From Ornithodoros turicata (taxonomy: Eukaryota; Arthropoda; Arachnida; Ixodida; Argasidae): DNA of 64,000 nucleotides. Shown here one piece after another: positions 13,301 to 25,300 of this stretch; the stretch's first letter is position 1, and each line of letters opens with the position of its first letter. The stretch is from contig NC_088209.1 in the NCBI RefSeq assembly GCF_037126465.1, forward strand, positions 12,408,052-12,472,051, read 5' to 3'. The notes under the pieces were generated by a model. The model made no database searches and was not told the origin of the DNA. It saw only the letters and a program-made list of their open reading frames with translations. A program made the position numbers and the translations under genes.

Positions 13301-16300
13301 AAACTGTGTCTACGAGTAGCATAGAGACGGACTTGAGAGGTCATTGTATTGTCGTTGGCGCTTTCTTACTTGAATAAATTCCTTCGTTTCACGTATATCT
13401 TCCTCAACCACGCGGTAATGCTCGAGTACTTCGTGCTTTGCGGCGATAAAGCCTTTGAGCGATGTCAATAAGGACACAGCGTTATTCAGGTCCATCTTTT
13501 CACATCGTAACTTTTGGCTGGTCTTGTGCACTCTAAAACATATAGTCCCAAACGTCAGACATTGTATCAGCCAAAACTCTACTGATTGTGTCAATGAGAC
13601 CGCCGGTTTTAAAGTGCACATAAGCCTGAATCGTTAGCAATGACTTCCAGCGTTTTAAAGGAGATAACAGTTGCCCCTCCCCAAGGCTCCTACGGCATCC
13701 ATTCTGCTACTGGAACGGGCTGCTTTTCTGTGAAGTTGTCGGAAACCGTTGTGGTGAGGTCGTTTAGCACCTTTTGTTTATGCGTAGACGCTGTAAAGGA
13801 CTCGTATACCAGCTCGAGGAAATTGGAAAAGGCAACTACAGCTGGGCATCATGCGGCATCTGATTTTGCCACCAGATTCAGAGAGTGCGCTAAACAACGA
13901 ACCTGCGTAGATCTTTCTTCCGCGTGGACTCAGCATTGTCGTAAGACTGCTCGCGACAGTCCTTGATGTTTCTCCCATCTGCATTAACTCATTAGGAAAC
14001 TCATTAAAGTTCTGAACATGCCCTGAGCCTTATGTCCCTGGTCAGACATGAACTCTACGAATGTTTCAACTGGAGTAGTATTTTCCATGTGCAAAGTGAC
14101 ACCCCGGTCAACACAGATGGTTGGTAGAATATAAAATCCACGTTGAATATCGTTGTATTATGTGATCGAGTTTTAAGCTTTCTGAGGGTTTTGGACTGCG
14201 ACCAACTTCTCAGCATATTTTAACGTTACATACCCTAACCCCAAGAATTAAATCACACTTCCTGGAGGCCACCATTGTATTATATTATGTTGTGTATGTA
14301 ACGTAATTGTTGTGTATATCACTCTATATGCAACAATAACAACTAATAAACAATGACGATGAAGGCGTTCGGTCACAAGTGTACTGGTTAGGCATGTGCT
14401 GTTTCGGAGACGAGTACGGTCGCCTACATTCGAATTTCGAATCGGAATTCATGTTTCCTTCAAACCTAACACATTCGAATTGTTCCGAACCTGCACACAT
14501 ACGGCTGAAAACGGCAGAAGAGAGCGCATAAAGGCACTGTAAGCGCATTTCGTCATCTGATCCATATTGGTACATGGCGTATATACACGCTGTACACATA
14601 TTTATACGTATGTGCTGTACTGGCCGTGCTGTACACTTGGCGCCTGTGTATCTCTGGTCCGGTGACACAAATATTCGCTTCGTATTCACTTGGAGTTTAA
14701 TTAATTAATCCCAAGTGCCTAGTGGTCACATAGAGGCTTATGTTGTCGCCTTTCCTTGTCTCCGCTGACATAGCTCATCACAGCACCCAGATCAATGTGT
14801 CAAGTTGCTGCGTGCGGCGTTTCGCCAGTATGTAACTGATAAAGGATTGATTCGTTCAACACTAACCTCTTACTTCCAGGTGAATGAATCCTTGATCCGT
14901 GCCGGCAACATTGGAAGCCACGCACATGTATTCTCCTCCGTGGTTTTCTTCGACTCGAGGAAACAACAGGGTGCCCAACTGGCCATCGGCAGCACTGCTT
15001 GGCGGCAACCTGTCTTCACCGCGTTTTCTCCATTCCACAACCGGAGTTGGAATTCCGGTGACGTCACAACGAAGTGTGGCACTCGCACCGCGTAGGACTG
15101 CGACGCGCGTTGCCGAAGTAGTCACTCGCGGAGCCTCTACAAAGATTGATTGATTGATTGATTTGGGGTTTTTTGGCGCAAGAGCCTCTACAAAGAGGGA
15201 TGACATAATGGTCGTAACTTTACACAGTTCTCGGTGTAATCCTATATCCATCCCCGACATTCTAACTGCGTGAATTGTACGAACCGTTTCGCGTGTCAAC
15301 CAACTTGAAGAGAAACATGGGTGAGAGTTCGCGTCAACTGACCAGTTAGTTAGTTAGTTAGTAAATTAGTAGAGTAACATAAACCTTGGAGCTTTCAGCA
15401 ATCCAGTCAGACCAACACGCTTATACGTCTTTTTATTTCTACATCTATCAATCAGTCTGCCTGATCATCGCACAATGTGGGCTCGTTAATCTTACAACCA
15501 TGAAAACAACATGATTGAGAACGCACAGAGACAAGGACGACACAGACGGAAGCGTTCTCGACTATGTTGAGTCCCAACAAACACGCTCTCCAGATTCTCG
15601 CACTCTTATCATGAAAACAACAGCTTTGAAACTATATGGGCGCATTCAGTAGCGCCTCTACCCAACGCGCTCCGTGTACTAACAGTCACTAAATAAGATT
15701 CGCTTCAGAGTATCGACACTGAGGTCCAAGGGAGAGCAGAAGCGCCATCTTGTTTCCGCACCACACCGGTACAATCTAGAGTCACTAAATAAGCTACGCT
15801 TCAGAGTATCGACACTGAGTTCCAAGAGGGAGCATGCGCCATCTTGTTTTCGCGCCAAGCTAACCCACGCGCAATGCGCACGCCAGAGCCGTTTATAGAG
15901 AGAGTTTGGCCATTGGGAGGAGCCTAACTTAAAGCGCGTCACGGCCGAAGGACCTCCCTTGTCGTGCTCTATTGTTATCGAGTCATCAACCGGTCGCAGA
16001 CGCCATATTGATGCTGATCGTTGTTCACAATCCAAGGAGAGAAGACACGTGCGTACTTCTTGCTTCGAAAGCCTTTCGTCCTTGAACTCTTTCTGTTCGG
16101 CAACAAAGCCCCCCTTATCACTTGCGCCAGTGGGTCATAAGCCGGTTACAGTATTCGTGTAGATTACATTCAACACGGCCACGAAGGTGTCGACCAGCTG
16201 GCAGACAGCATCAATATGGCGCGGACTATAGATGCCTGATAAGCGGATTCCGCTCGGATTCAGGCTTTTTGGGCGGCGCAACGACGACTCTGACGTCAAA

Positions 16301-19300
16301 ATAAGCTCCTCCCATGAGGCGGCAAAAGATCAAAGAATTGCCAAACTCTCCCTATAAATGGCTCTGGCGCACGTTAGCGCACGATGCCATCTGTCGTGCG
16401 CGGGTGATATGTTCATTTCGTTTGCAAGCAGCAGTTGACGGCCTTGAGCTCACCGTGACATCTTCGGGACGCTCTGCAGAGCGTCCATGTCAACCATGTA
16501 TTGTCAACCATGGTTGACAATACACGGATTATCGCGCAACAATCATACACGCTTCTCTATCCCACAGGGAGCATTATGTTAGCCGCCTTTGATACTCAAA
16601 TGGGGAAGATACCGGTGTGGGGCGGAAACAAGATGGCGCTCCTGCTCTCCCTTGGACCTCAGTGTCGATACTCTGAAGCGAAGCTTATTAAGTGACTCTA
16701 GTACAATCCCGAGTTGAGGGTCAAAGACGGATAACAGAATGCTCCCTGTGCGATAGAGAAGCGTGTATGATTGTTGTGCGATAATCCATGTAGTGTCCAC
16801 GAGAACGTCCCGAGGATGTCAAGGTGAGCTCGAGACTGTCAACCTTGATGAGCTGCTTGCAAGAGAAAGGAATATTCCACCAGCGCACGAGAGATGGCAT
16901 CGTGCCCTAAAGTTAAGTGCGCGTTCGCGTGGCTACCGTGGCGCGGAAACAAGATGGTGCACGCTCGCTCTTGGAACGCAGTGTCGATACTCTGAAGCAA
17001 AGCTTATTTAGTGACTCTACGTATATTCTATCCCTCGTACTCCAGTGCCTCTATACTACAGGGTCTTTCAGTGCCACGAACGTGATACACGCTCCGGCGA
17101 AGCTCCCAATGCGGTTCTTGGCTGTATGTTTCGAAAAGTCCACTTCCAGTGGTCAATACCCTCCCCGTTCCTGGGTGATATACACTGACTCAAAATCAGC
17201 CCTGCAATGTGTAGGAACTATGAGCATCCGCGGCTCGTTGGCCCCGGTGGTTGTTGGTATCCTGACGGCACTCAAGGTTCTCGGCGAACAGAGACACCGG
17301 GTGACCCTACAGTGGATCCCCGGCCACACCGGCATTCAGGGCAACGAAGAGGCAGATTTGGCGGCTGCTGCGGCCCACCGTATCTCCAGAGCCGTGCCCA
17401 TTATCCTCTCCAACGGGGATAGGCGCTCCTACTTGTCTGCGTTGGTGTCACCCTTGGCCCGCCAGCAATGGCTGCATGACATCACTCAATGGTCGCTCCT
17501 CCATGCAGTGGACCCGTCTTTATCATTTAGGATGCCAGGTGGCTTCCCTCGCAGCTTTACGACACTCCTGCGGCGTCTACGACTCAACGTCGCCTTCACC
17601 CCTGTGTTCCGTGTTAAGCTGGGTTACAGTAACACGGCGCTGTGCCTAGCTTTCCGCACCCCAGCTACGATCCCCCATATCATCGAGGACTGTGAGCGGT
17701 ACACGTGTGAACGCCGGGTACTTCGACGCCAACTTGAACTCCTCGACCATACACCATTCAGCCTGTCCAAAGTACTTGGCCCATGGAGCTCTCCTGCGCA
17801 TCAGTGCCGGGCTCTTCGCTCCCTTTTTGCTTTCCTGCAGGCCACTGGACTCCTCGAAGAGCTCTAAACAGAACTCCGACCTGTCGTCGCTTCAATCTCA
17901 CCATAATTCCTCCTCTCATATTAACCACTGTGAAGTGGGGTAGTGTCCTGTGGCTACCACGGGGAAACATCCCATGTCATCATCACCTCTTCATTTATTG
18001 TTGTTGTTGTTGTTGACGCAATTATCAGTAATCGAGTTTTCTAAATGGGCAATAGCCCCATCAATTGTGCAACTGTTACAAATATCCTTCTATATTGCTC
18101 AAAGAATAACATGCTTCGCTTGGCTCTTTCGGAATGGCGTGTGGGGGTTCAAACAACTTACGATGAAGAAGCCCGTCCTCAGCATTATCGGGCGACCTAC
18201 GGACAGATCCAGTATGTCACTCTCGAGCAACACTGTGTGACCTGGTCCTGTGGTCGCTGCCTTCAGCGCTTTGACGCAGGGACTGAAACCGAAACGAATA
18301 TCGGATCGGTTACGGTTTCAGTGTCGCTCTGAGAGCGGTTACGGTTACGCGATTCGCCGTTTTAATATCTGCGGTTATCTGCAGGCTGCGTGGATTTCGC
18401 AAAATGAGCTAGAAAGTGCAAGCGGCTAAAAATGAATAAAGTTATCTCTTGCGCGCCGAAACGTTCTTGAAAAAAATTTGGGTTCCAAGCGGTTTTCGAT
18501 TCCGTTCCAGTTTCAGTCCCTGCTTTGACTGTTCTACAAGCGCTATGTGTAATCCCGAGGTCAACAATATCGGGAGTCACACTCTTTAAACACATGTCGC
18601 CCTGTACCTGAGGCACATGGCATGCAGCCTCTCCTTCTGGCTGGTCTGAGGGTATAATGGGCCAAGTGCCCCAGTCATAATAACGAGAGTATAATACCTG
18701 TGTCTCACCCTACTCGTGACATCGGTCACTGTTGGATAAGCAAATTGTCGTATTAACGAAATGGATCTACGTGACAGCATGACGGTTCCCAAGAAAAACC
18801 GCCATAAAGCGAGCATGTCAGATTAACGGGGGTCATACTAACAATGGTGCACTGTAGACAGAAGGGTTCACCACGCGACCAGTTCGGTACTTCTATAACC
18901 GTCATTCAAAATGATATCGTTCTCTTTCTGACATCCGGTTTTGCTCTTTGCGAGTATACACTGGAGGCTGCCCATAAAATATGAATGGAGCCGCACGACG
19001 AACGCCGCGGGTTGCGTGCGCATGTGGCACATCCATGGGCGAGATGCGGTTGCCGGCGCTCACATGGATGACCACGCGGCTACCGTTATCCATCTTGCAC
19101 CGTGGCTTTTGTCCCGTTGTGGAGTGAAGCTCCATGCCGGTAATAGTGCTAAGAAATACGGTACCTATATAGTTGCTGCTTTACACCGGGGCCTGTACTA
19201 ATCCTGCTAGGACTGTGCTGATCACCGACTTCTTGCACTTCTTGCAGAGAGACAGCAGCAAAGCAGCTCTCCTGTGCATTAAAAACATGGGCATCCGCGG

Positions 19301-22300
19301 TTCCCTTGCCTCAGTGGTGATAGACATCCTGTGCGCCCTGAAGTCCCTACAAGATCGCACCTACTACGTTGCCTTTCAGTGGGTTCCAGGGCATTGCGGA
19401 ATAACTGGGAACCACGAGGCCGATGCTGCCGCTGCCGCTGCACACCAACAACGACCTTCTATGCCTATTATACTCTCGAGAGGAGACAGAAGGTCCCTCC
19501 TCAGGCATTTGTCCGATTCCTGGTCTACCCTACAGTGGCAACACGACATTCCAACTATGTCCTCTTTGGGAAATGTAGACCCAACGCTGTCATACCGGCT
19601 GCCTGCAAAGCTTCCTCGTCCTCTGAAGTCACTCATCCACAGGCTACGTCTGAATGTGGCCTTCACTCCGTCCTATCGATACCAGCTAGGCTGTGAGGCT
19701 AGCCCTATGTGCAACGAGTGTGGCGTACTTGCCAACGTTGACCACATACTCCTCCGCTGCCGGACCTATGTCAACGAGAGGCGTACACTGCAGCCACAGC
19801 TTGCCCCCCTTGGCTGCCGCCCCTTCAACTTGTCGACCATCCTCGGCCCTTGGGACACCGCGGCCGACTCCAGGGCGGCCTTACGTCACGTGGTTGACTT
19901 CTTTGAGGCGACAGGCCTAAAGGACTCAAAATGACCCCAGCAGCGCCCTCGGACACTCCCACCACCACGATCACGTCCAGCATCGTCATCGCCACTTCGA
20001 TCATTCCCGTCATCTCTCATCGTCATCACTCATCATTGTCACCACTCATATTAGACCCCTAGCTATGGGGTAGCGTTCCACTCCTAGAGGGGAAACCTCC
20101 CCACTTCATCATCACAATATATATGTTGTTGTTGTTGTCGCTATGGACGCCCTCGTCTACGGTGGTGACAGCCGCAATACGTCAGCACATGCAATACGTG
20201 ATTTTTTAATGCGTTAGCATTAGGAGTGTCAAAATGGAAAAAGTTGTATGTACGTGTGTGTGTGTGTGTGTGTCCGTGTGTGAGATGGGGAAGCCTCACC
20301 GAGAGAGCGGTATAAGTGGACATGCAAAGGCGATATAAGAGGGTAAACGTAAATGGAGACAAACGATTTGAAATTGAAGTAGTCCAAGGTAATTAACAGT
20401 AAGAGGTAAGAGTAATTAAAGGTAATTCGTGGCATTTAAAATAAGAAAGTTGAATTTAAAGGTAATGGGTAAGATATATGTAATTAAGAGAAAGATTAAA
20501 TGAAACTAAAGAATACCTGAGGTAAGCGCAGGTTATACCGGACGTAATTAAATGTAATTACGTGTAATTAACGTCAATTAAAGGGGAACTGAGAGTAATT
20601 AAGGCGAGTAAAATTAAGACGAGGGAATTCAAGATTACCTCAAGTAATTAAAGGGTAATTACAGGGTGACTGAAAGTAATTGAGGTTAATTAAATGGACG
20701 TACATATAGTAATTGAAAGTGCCAAACCGGAAATCAAGCTTTTACTGGAGGTGGACAACCGGAAGTCGGGTTTAAACCGGAAATGGACACCCGGAAGCAA
20801 AAATATGGACCGGAAAAGGCGGTCAATGCCAACGCATTTCTCTCGCATTTACCGTTAAATCGCTGACGATTTTTTTTTTCCTTTCGCATATATGCCAGCA
20901 TTTTACAGCCCCTTTGTACGGACACTCACGCAAAGAAAAGAGAATCAGGAAACGGTACTTACGATAAACCTTTAGGAGCGAGACCTGCGAAATGCCCCGG
21001 CGTGCTCCATCTATAACTACACACTCGTACGTCCCAGAGTCTGCTTCCTGCAGGTCGCGAATGACGAGCGATGCGTTCGCGTTGCTCTTCATGCGGGATC
21101 CCCTCAACTGCATCCTCTGTGTCCTGTTCTGGAATGTTCTGTACCAGACCACGTGGCGTGTCCTTGTACCTACTTGACCGGTGGTACATGGAAGAACTGC
21201 GGTGCTGCCGGGGTAAGCCGATACCTCTACTGCTACAGGGGGGCCTTCGGGGTGGTCTGATAAAAGATAAAGATTGCCTTAAACATCGTGTATCGTGCAG
21301 ATCTCGAGAGCGCAACCGTGCTGTTCTTACACCCGAATACCACATAATGTCCAATCCGTTCGGCGCCTGCCTTATCAGTCCCCAAAACATCATCCTGGTT
21401 TATCGTTCTGGTTTCTTTTCAACACTATATTCCGCTCTCTCTCTCTCTCTTCCACTTGATTGATTGATTGATTGATTGATTGAAAGAAAGAAAAAAACGG
21501 GGATTGTAGCCCTCATCACGAGGGCCGGCTACCCCAGATCACCTAAGGAAAGGAGTTCCAGACACATCCACCATCACCCACTGGAGATCATCACACCATC
21601 ATCACATCACATCACATCACCATCACATCACCATCACGCCACAGACAGGTCATAGCCCTTCCACTTCATATTGTTCGTTCGCACGTTACTGCGTCGACGG
21701 TCAGCCAGATGGACCTTGCGATGAAAGTGAGATGTGAGGGCAAAGGATTTTCCGCAAGATAGTTTACGACTTTCCCTCGAGACCGTCAAAGCCACGTTAC
21801 CAAACGCAATGAACAGTGTGGCGCAAATTTATGAATTTAATGCATTTGCATTATGCATTAAATTTATGCAATATGCATTTAATTCGAAATAAAACGTTTT
21901 TACGAGATGCAATGTTCCGTCAACTTTTTTGTTTCAAAGCCTGATGTTTTTCTGATTGCTTTTGCAGTTTGGTTCTCATTCTATCTCGTATGCTCAGCAG
22001 AGCCCGTACTACTACCCTGGAACCACTACATTCTTACACTCTCTACTTACAAAACTTCGCCGTTCAACAAAACTTCAAAAGCGCTTCAAAGCAAATCTCG
22101 TTTGTAGTAGAATGTTTGAAATTCGCTACGCGCCAACTCAAGGTTGTTTCCGAGTACTCATAGCAAGAATAAATGTGACTTCACTACATTCCCTTTAGCT
22201 CCCGCAGATGTGGTTATCGGTGAAGACATCGTCGCCAAACCTCCTTCACGGATACCATCTGGCCAGTGATGGAAATGCTGCGCCATCCTGCGCCATTTGC

Positions 22301-25300
22301 TCAAAAGATGCGCCAAAGCGCGGAGCAGGTGTCTACGTCGCAGTCCACATAAGTCGCGCGCGGCACAAGAAAACGAAGCCCCAAGTAAACGAGGTGAACC
22401 AGCGTTTGATGAAACTTAAACGTGAGGGGGCGCTGTCGCAGCGGCTTCCTAACCTGCTAATCGGCCGTAGCCGATGCGAGCTATAGGCCTAGCCTAGCCC
22501 TAGCCAGACGTTTTATATTGTCTTTCGTGCTTTCCCCAAGCTCAGGGACGTGTTGCGAACGTCAAGTGCACACCAACTAGCTTGAATTTTGCGTCTATGT
22601 TCATCGCCATCCAAGCCGAGAGGCACGATTTGATCTCCACGCTAAGACCGCTTTTCGATTCCTAAGGGTAGCTCGACTTGTCTCTAAAGATATCGTTTAG
22701 ACCTGTTGTTGACGGTCACTGGAACTTGCTACCTTTGGAGATCGCGGGGCTTCTAGACTACGAAACACATTGGGTATGTGGACACGCAGATCACGTCCGC
22801 TATGCACCGTCTCCTCGGAAGCAGGTTAGGCTCGTACCAGTCCAATCTCGCGCCTCTAAACTGAGTGACCCAAGGGTGCCCAAGACACAATTAAACTGAT
22901 GGAAAGCGCTCGTTCCATATCACAAATTGGTAACCACACACGCTCGGGGCCCTGCGACTGTTGCGCGGAAACTCGACTTTTGCTGTACCAGAACGCTTCG
23001 AGGCATCTCCATCACTGCGTCTCGCACTTTCCTATGGTCTAAGGTCGTATTTCAACTACGACCTTCTCTTAACACCGCAACATTAAAGACCGTTTGTGTG
23101 TCCGACTTACAGTGGTATTATAGGCTGTAAAAACAGTAATTGATTTACAGTTGCAGTTACTCTTTTTAAAATGTAACTAGCGAGAGCCACAGTAACCACG
23201 TTAATGTAACTTAGATACTTTGCAGTTACCTTCTAAGGGAAAATATCCGAATAAATGTTGCTCTCGGAAACTTCGTTTTTGCAGTTGTACTGTACTAGCC
23301 TAGCCTGTTCATGTAATAAGCAGAGGATCTCCACTTGGTCATAACAGCACAGTGGGAGATAGTCTAGGTAAACCACGGAAATTAGTTCAGGCAGGCTACA
23401 TAAAACACGAACTCGTTGTTTGATTTCTTAGTTAGCCTATAAGTCATCCTGGCTGCGTATAAGACGACAAAATTCGTTCAATTCCTGGTTCGGAAGCTGT
23501 ACTCAAAGCACGACGACAGGGAACTGACGCGTAGAGTCATACCAGAGTAGCTTTAGTTATATTTGCTTTAACCAAAAGAGGTGGAGTTATTTCTGCGGAA
23601 AAACAAGCCTAATTAATGTAACTAGTCACAGCAAAATGGAGCGAGTTACGGTTACACGAAGCTTATAGTTACGACGCGGGACTGGATGCCAGTTGTTTTC
23701 CAGTATTTTGCGGGCCCAATGGCGTGTCTTCTTCTTACCTGCAATCTCTAAATACGTGAAGGAGCTCCTACTGCCGGCTTCGTTCGAAGCGTTGCAAGCA
23801 TACAGTCCTTGATCTTTTGTGGAGACTCTGGCCAAGCGAAGAACAACTTCCGTCGAATGCCTCAGGAGGTGCGAGAGGGAGCAAAGAGAGAGTAAATGTA
23901 CTGAATCCAAATATATGCAATATTAACAGTGAATGAATAGCAGACTCACATATATGTTTGTAGTTCCGACGCTGGCATGCCGTCTTTGAGCCAGTACGCC
24001 GTAAAAGGAAGAAGGGAGCGAACGCGGCACCCCAGTATTACGTCATTTCCGGTATTCGCAGCAACGAGAGCCTCTGTCGTCACCTCAGGTAAATCTATAG
24101 AAACAAAGGCATTTTGTTATCAGCTGAAATCAGCATCGGAGATACGCCTTAACGATTACCTAACAGCTGAGGCTTGATAGCTGTTGGAGTTATTCGCTCA
24201 ACTGGAAATCCTTCATTGTCTGCCCCGACAACCTAGACAATGCAAAGCACAATGAGACTGAAGTGTGCTTAGGTTGATTGATCGATTGATTCGTCGATAA
24301 AAGAGCGATATGAAGATGTTCAGGTTTGACAATGCGTTCGCTCCTCTACTTCTATGCGAATGAAAGCGTTCACACCTTGAGGTAGAAGAAGTCATCCGGA
24401 GGCACAAAAGAGTTGGCGTTGTAGAGGTTCATGCCCTTTGAAACTGGATACAATGGAACCGCTTTGAGTTTGTTCCCGTGGACGTCCAGTAATTCCAAAT
24501 TGGTGAACACCGACTGCTTAGGCTTTCCGTAATCTTTTGCGCTGACAACTACGTACGTTGGTGTTCCTATAACATGCAAGCAGATTTGTCAAGTTCATGC
24601 ATGAATGACATTCCGCGACAGTAGATAAATTGATGATGATGAATGGGGAAGGTCGCGTACATCAGGTGCGGCCCGCTACCCCGAAGCGCGGTGGGCGGCA
24701 TCAGGGGCGGATTTAACACTTCCGTATGGGGGGTGCGGACACTCAATTTTCTTCCTGACCATAGCATAAATCAGAGCATATTTCCAAATAGTCGCACTAC
24801 AGTATGTTTCACGCATCATGTCATATGGACTTCATACGAAAACGACTTCATTACGAGCGATGTCCAGGGCCAGTTGGACGAAGTTTCACATCGATTTTTC
24901 ATTTCTGTCGAGAACATGTGGGGTTGACTTGCGAAATTTCGAAGCTCAATTCAAGGAATTGAAGTTACTTCAAATAAAATTAAAGAAAAACGACTACTGA
25001 AGATGACGAATTTCACTGTGGCAGAAAATCAATTCAACCTCTATTTGTCCGCTGAACCAAATGTGGACAAAGTCCGGACGACATGGGGAGGGAGGAGTGT
25101 CGTTGGGAGGAACCCGAGAGGTCTGCCTGCCTGATTAGGCGGCATGTTTCTCGGGAAGGGAAAGGTGGTGGAGAGGAGGAGAGGAAAGGGTGAAGTGTGG
25201 GGAGGATAGCTGCGTCCATGGGCCGACTTCAGGGGAACTGTGCCGGCATACGCCTATTACACATCTGAGGGAAACCCAGGAAAAACCCCAGACGGCACAG

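Larger units (their letters stand above)
15681..17019. mobile_element. Outer hAT-type MITE of a three-level nest
   Basis: Left end CAGTCACTAAATAAG and right end CTTATTTAGTGACTCTA are the same family as 1491-1722. Flanks CGTGTACT (15673-15680) and CGTATATT (17020-17027) agree at 6 of 8 bases, so the insertion is old. It contains the element 15777-16700. Confidence 0.75.

Noticed and set aside
14860..14866. Donor GTAAGA inside the end of exon 10 instead of GTTAGT
   Set aside because: It is a better consensus but would give phase 0, which does not join exon 11 (phase 1); GTTAGT keeps the frame and the LEVRAPPSI junction typical of Ig-domain borders.
17692..18332. Small plus-strand ORFs downstream of the 17-kb LINE
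   Set aside because: They overlap the LINE 3' UTR and its tail in other frames.
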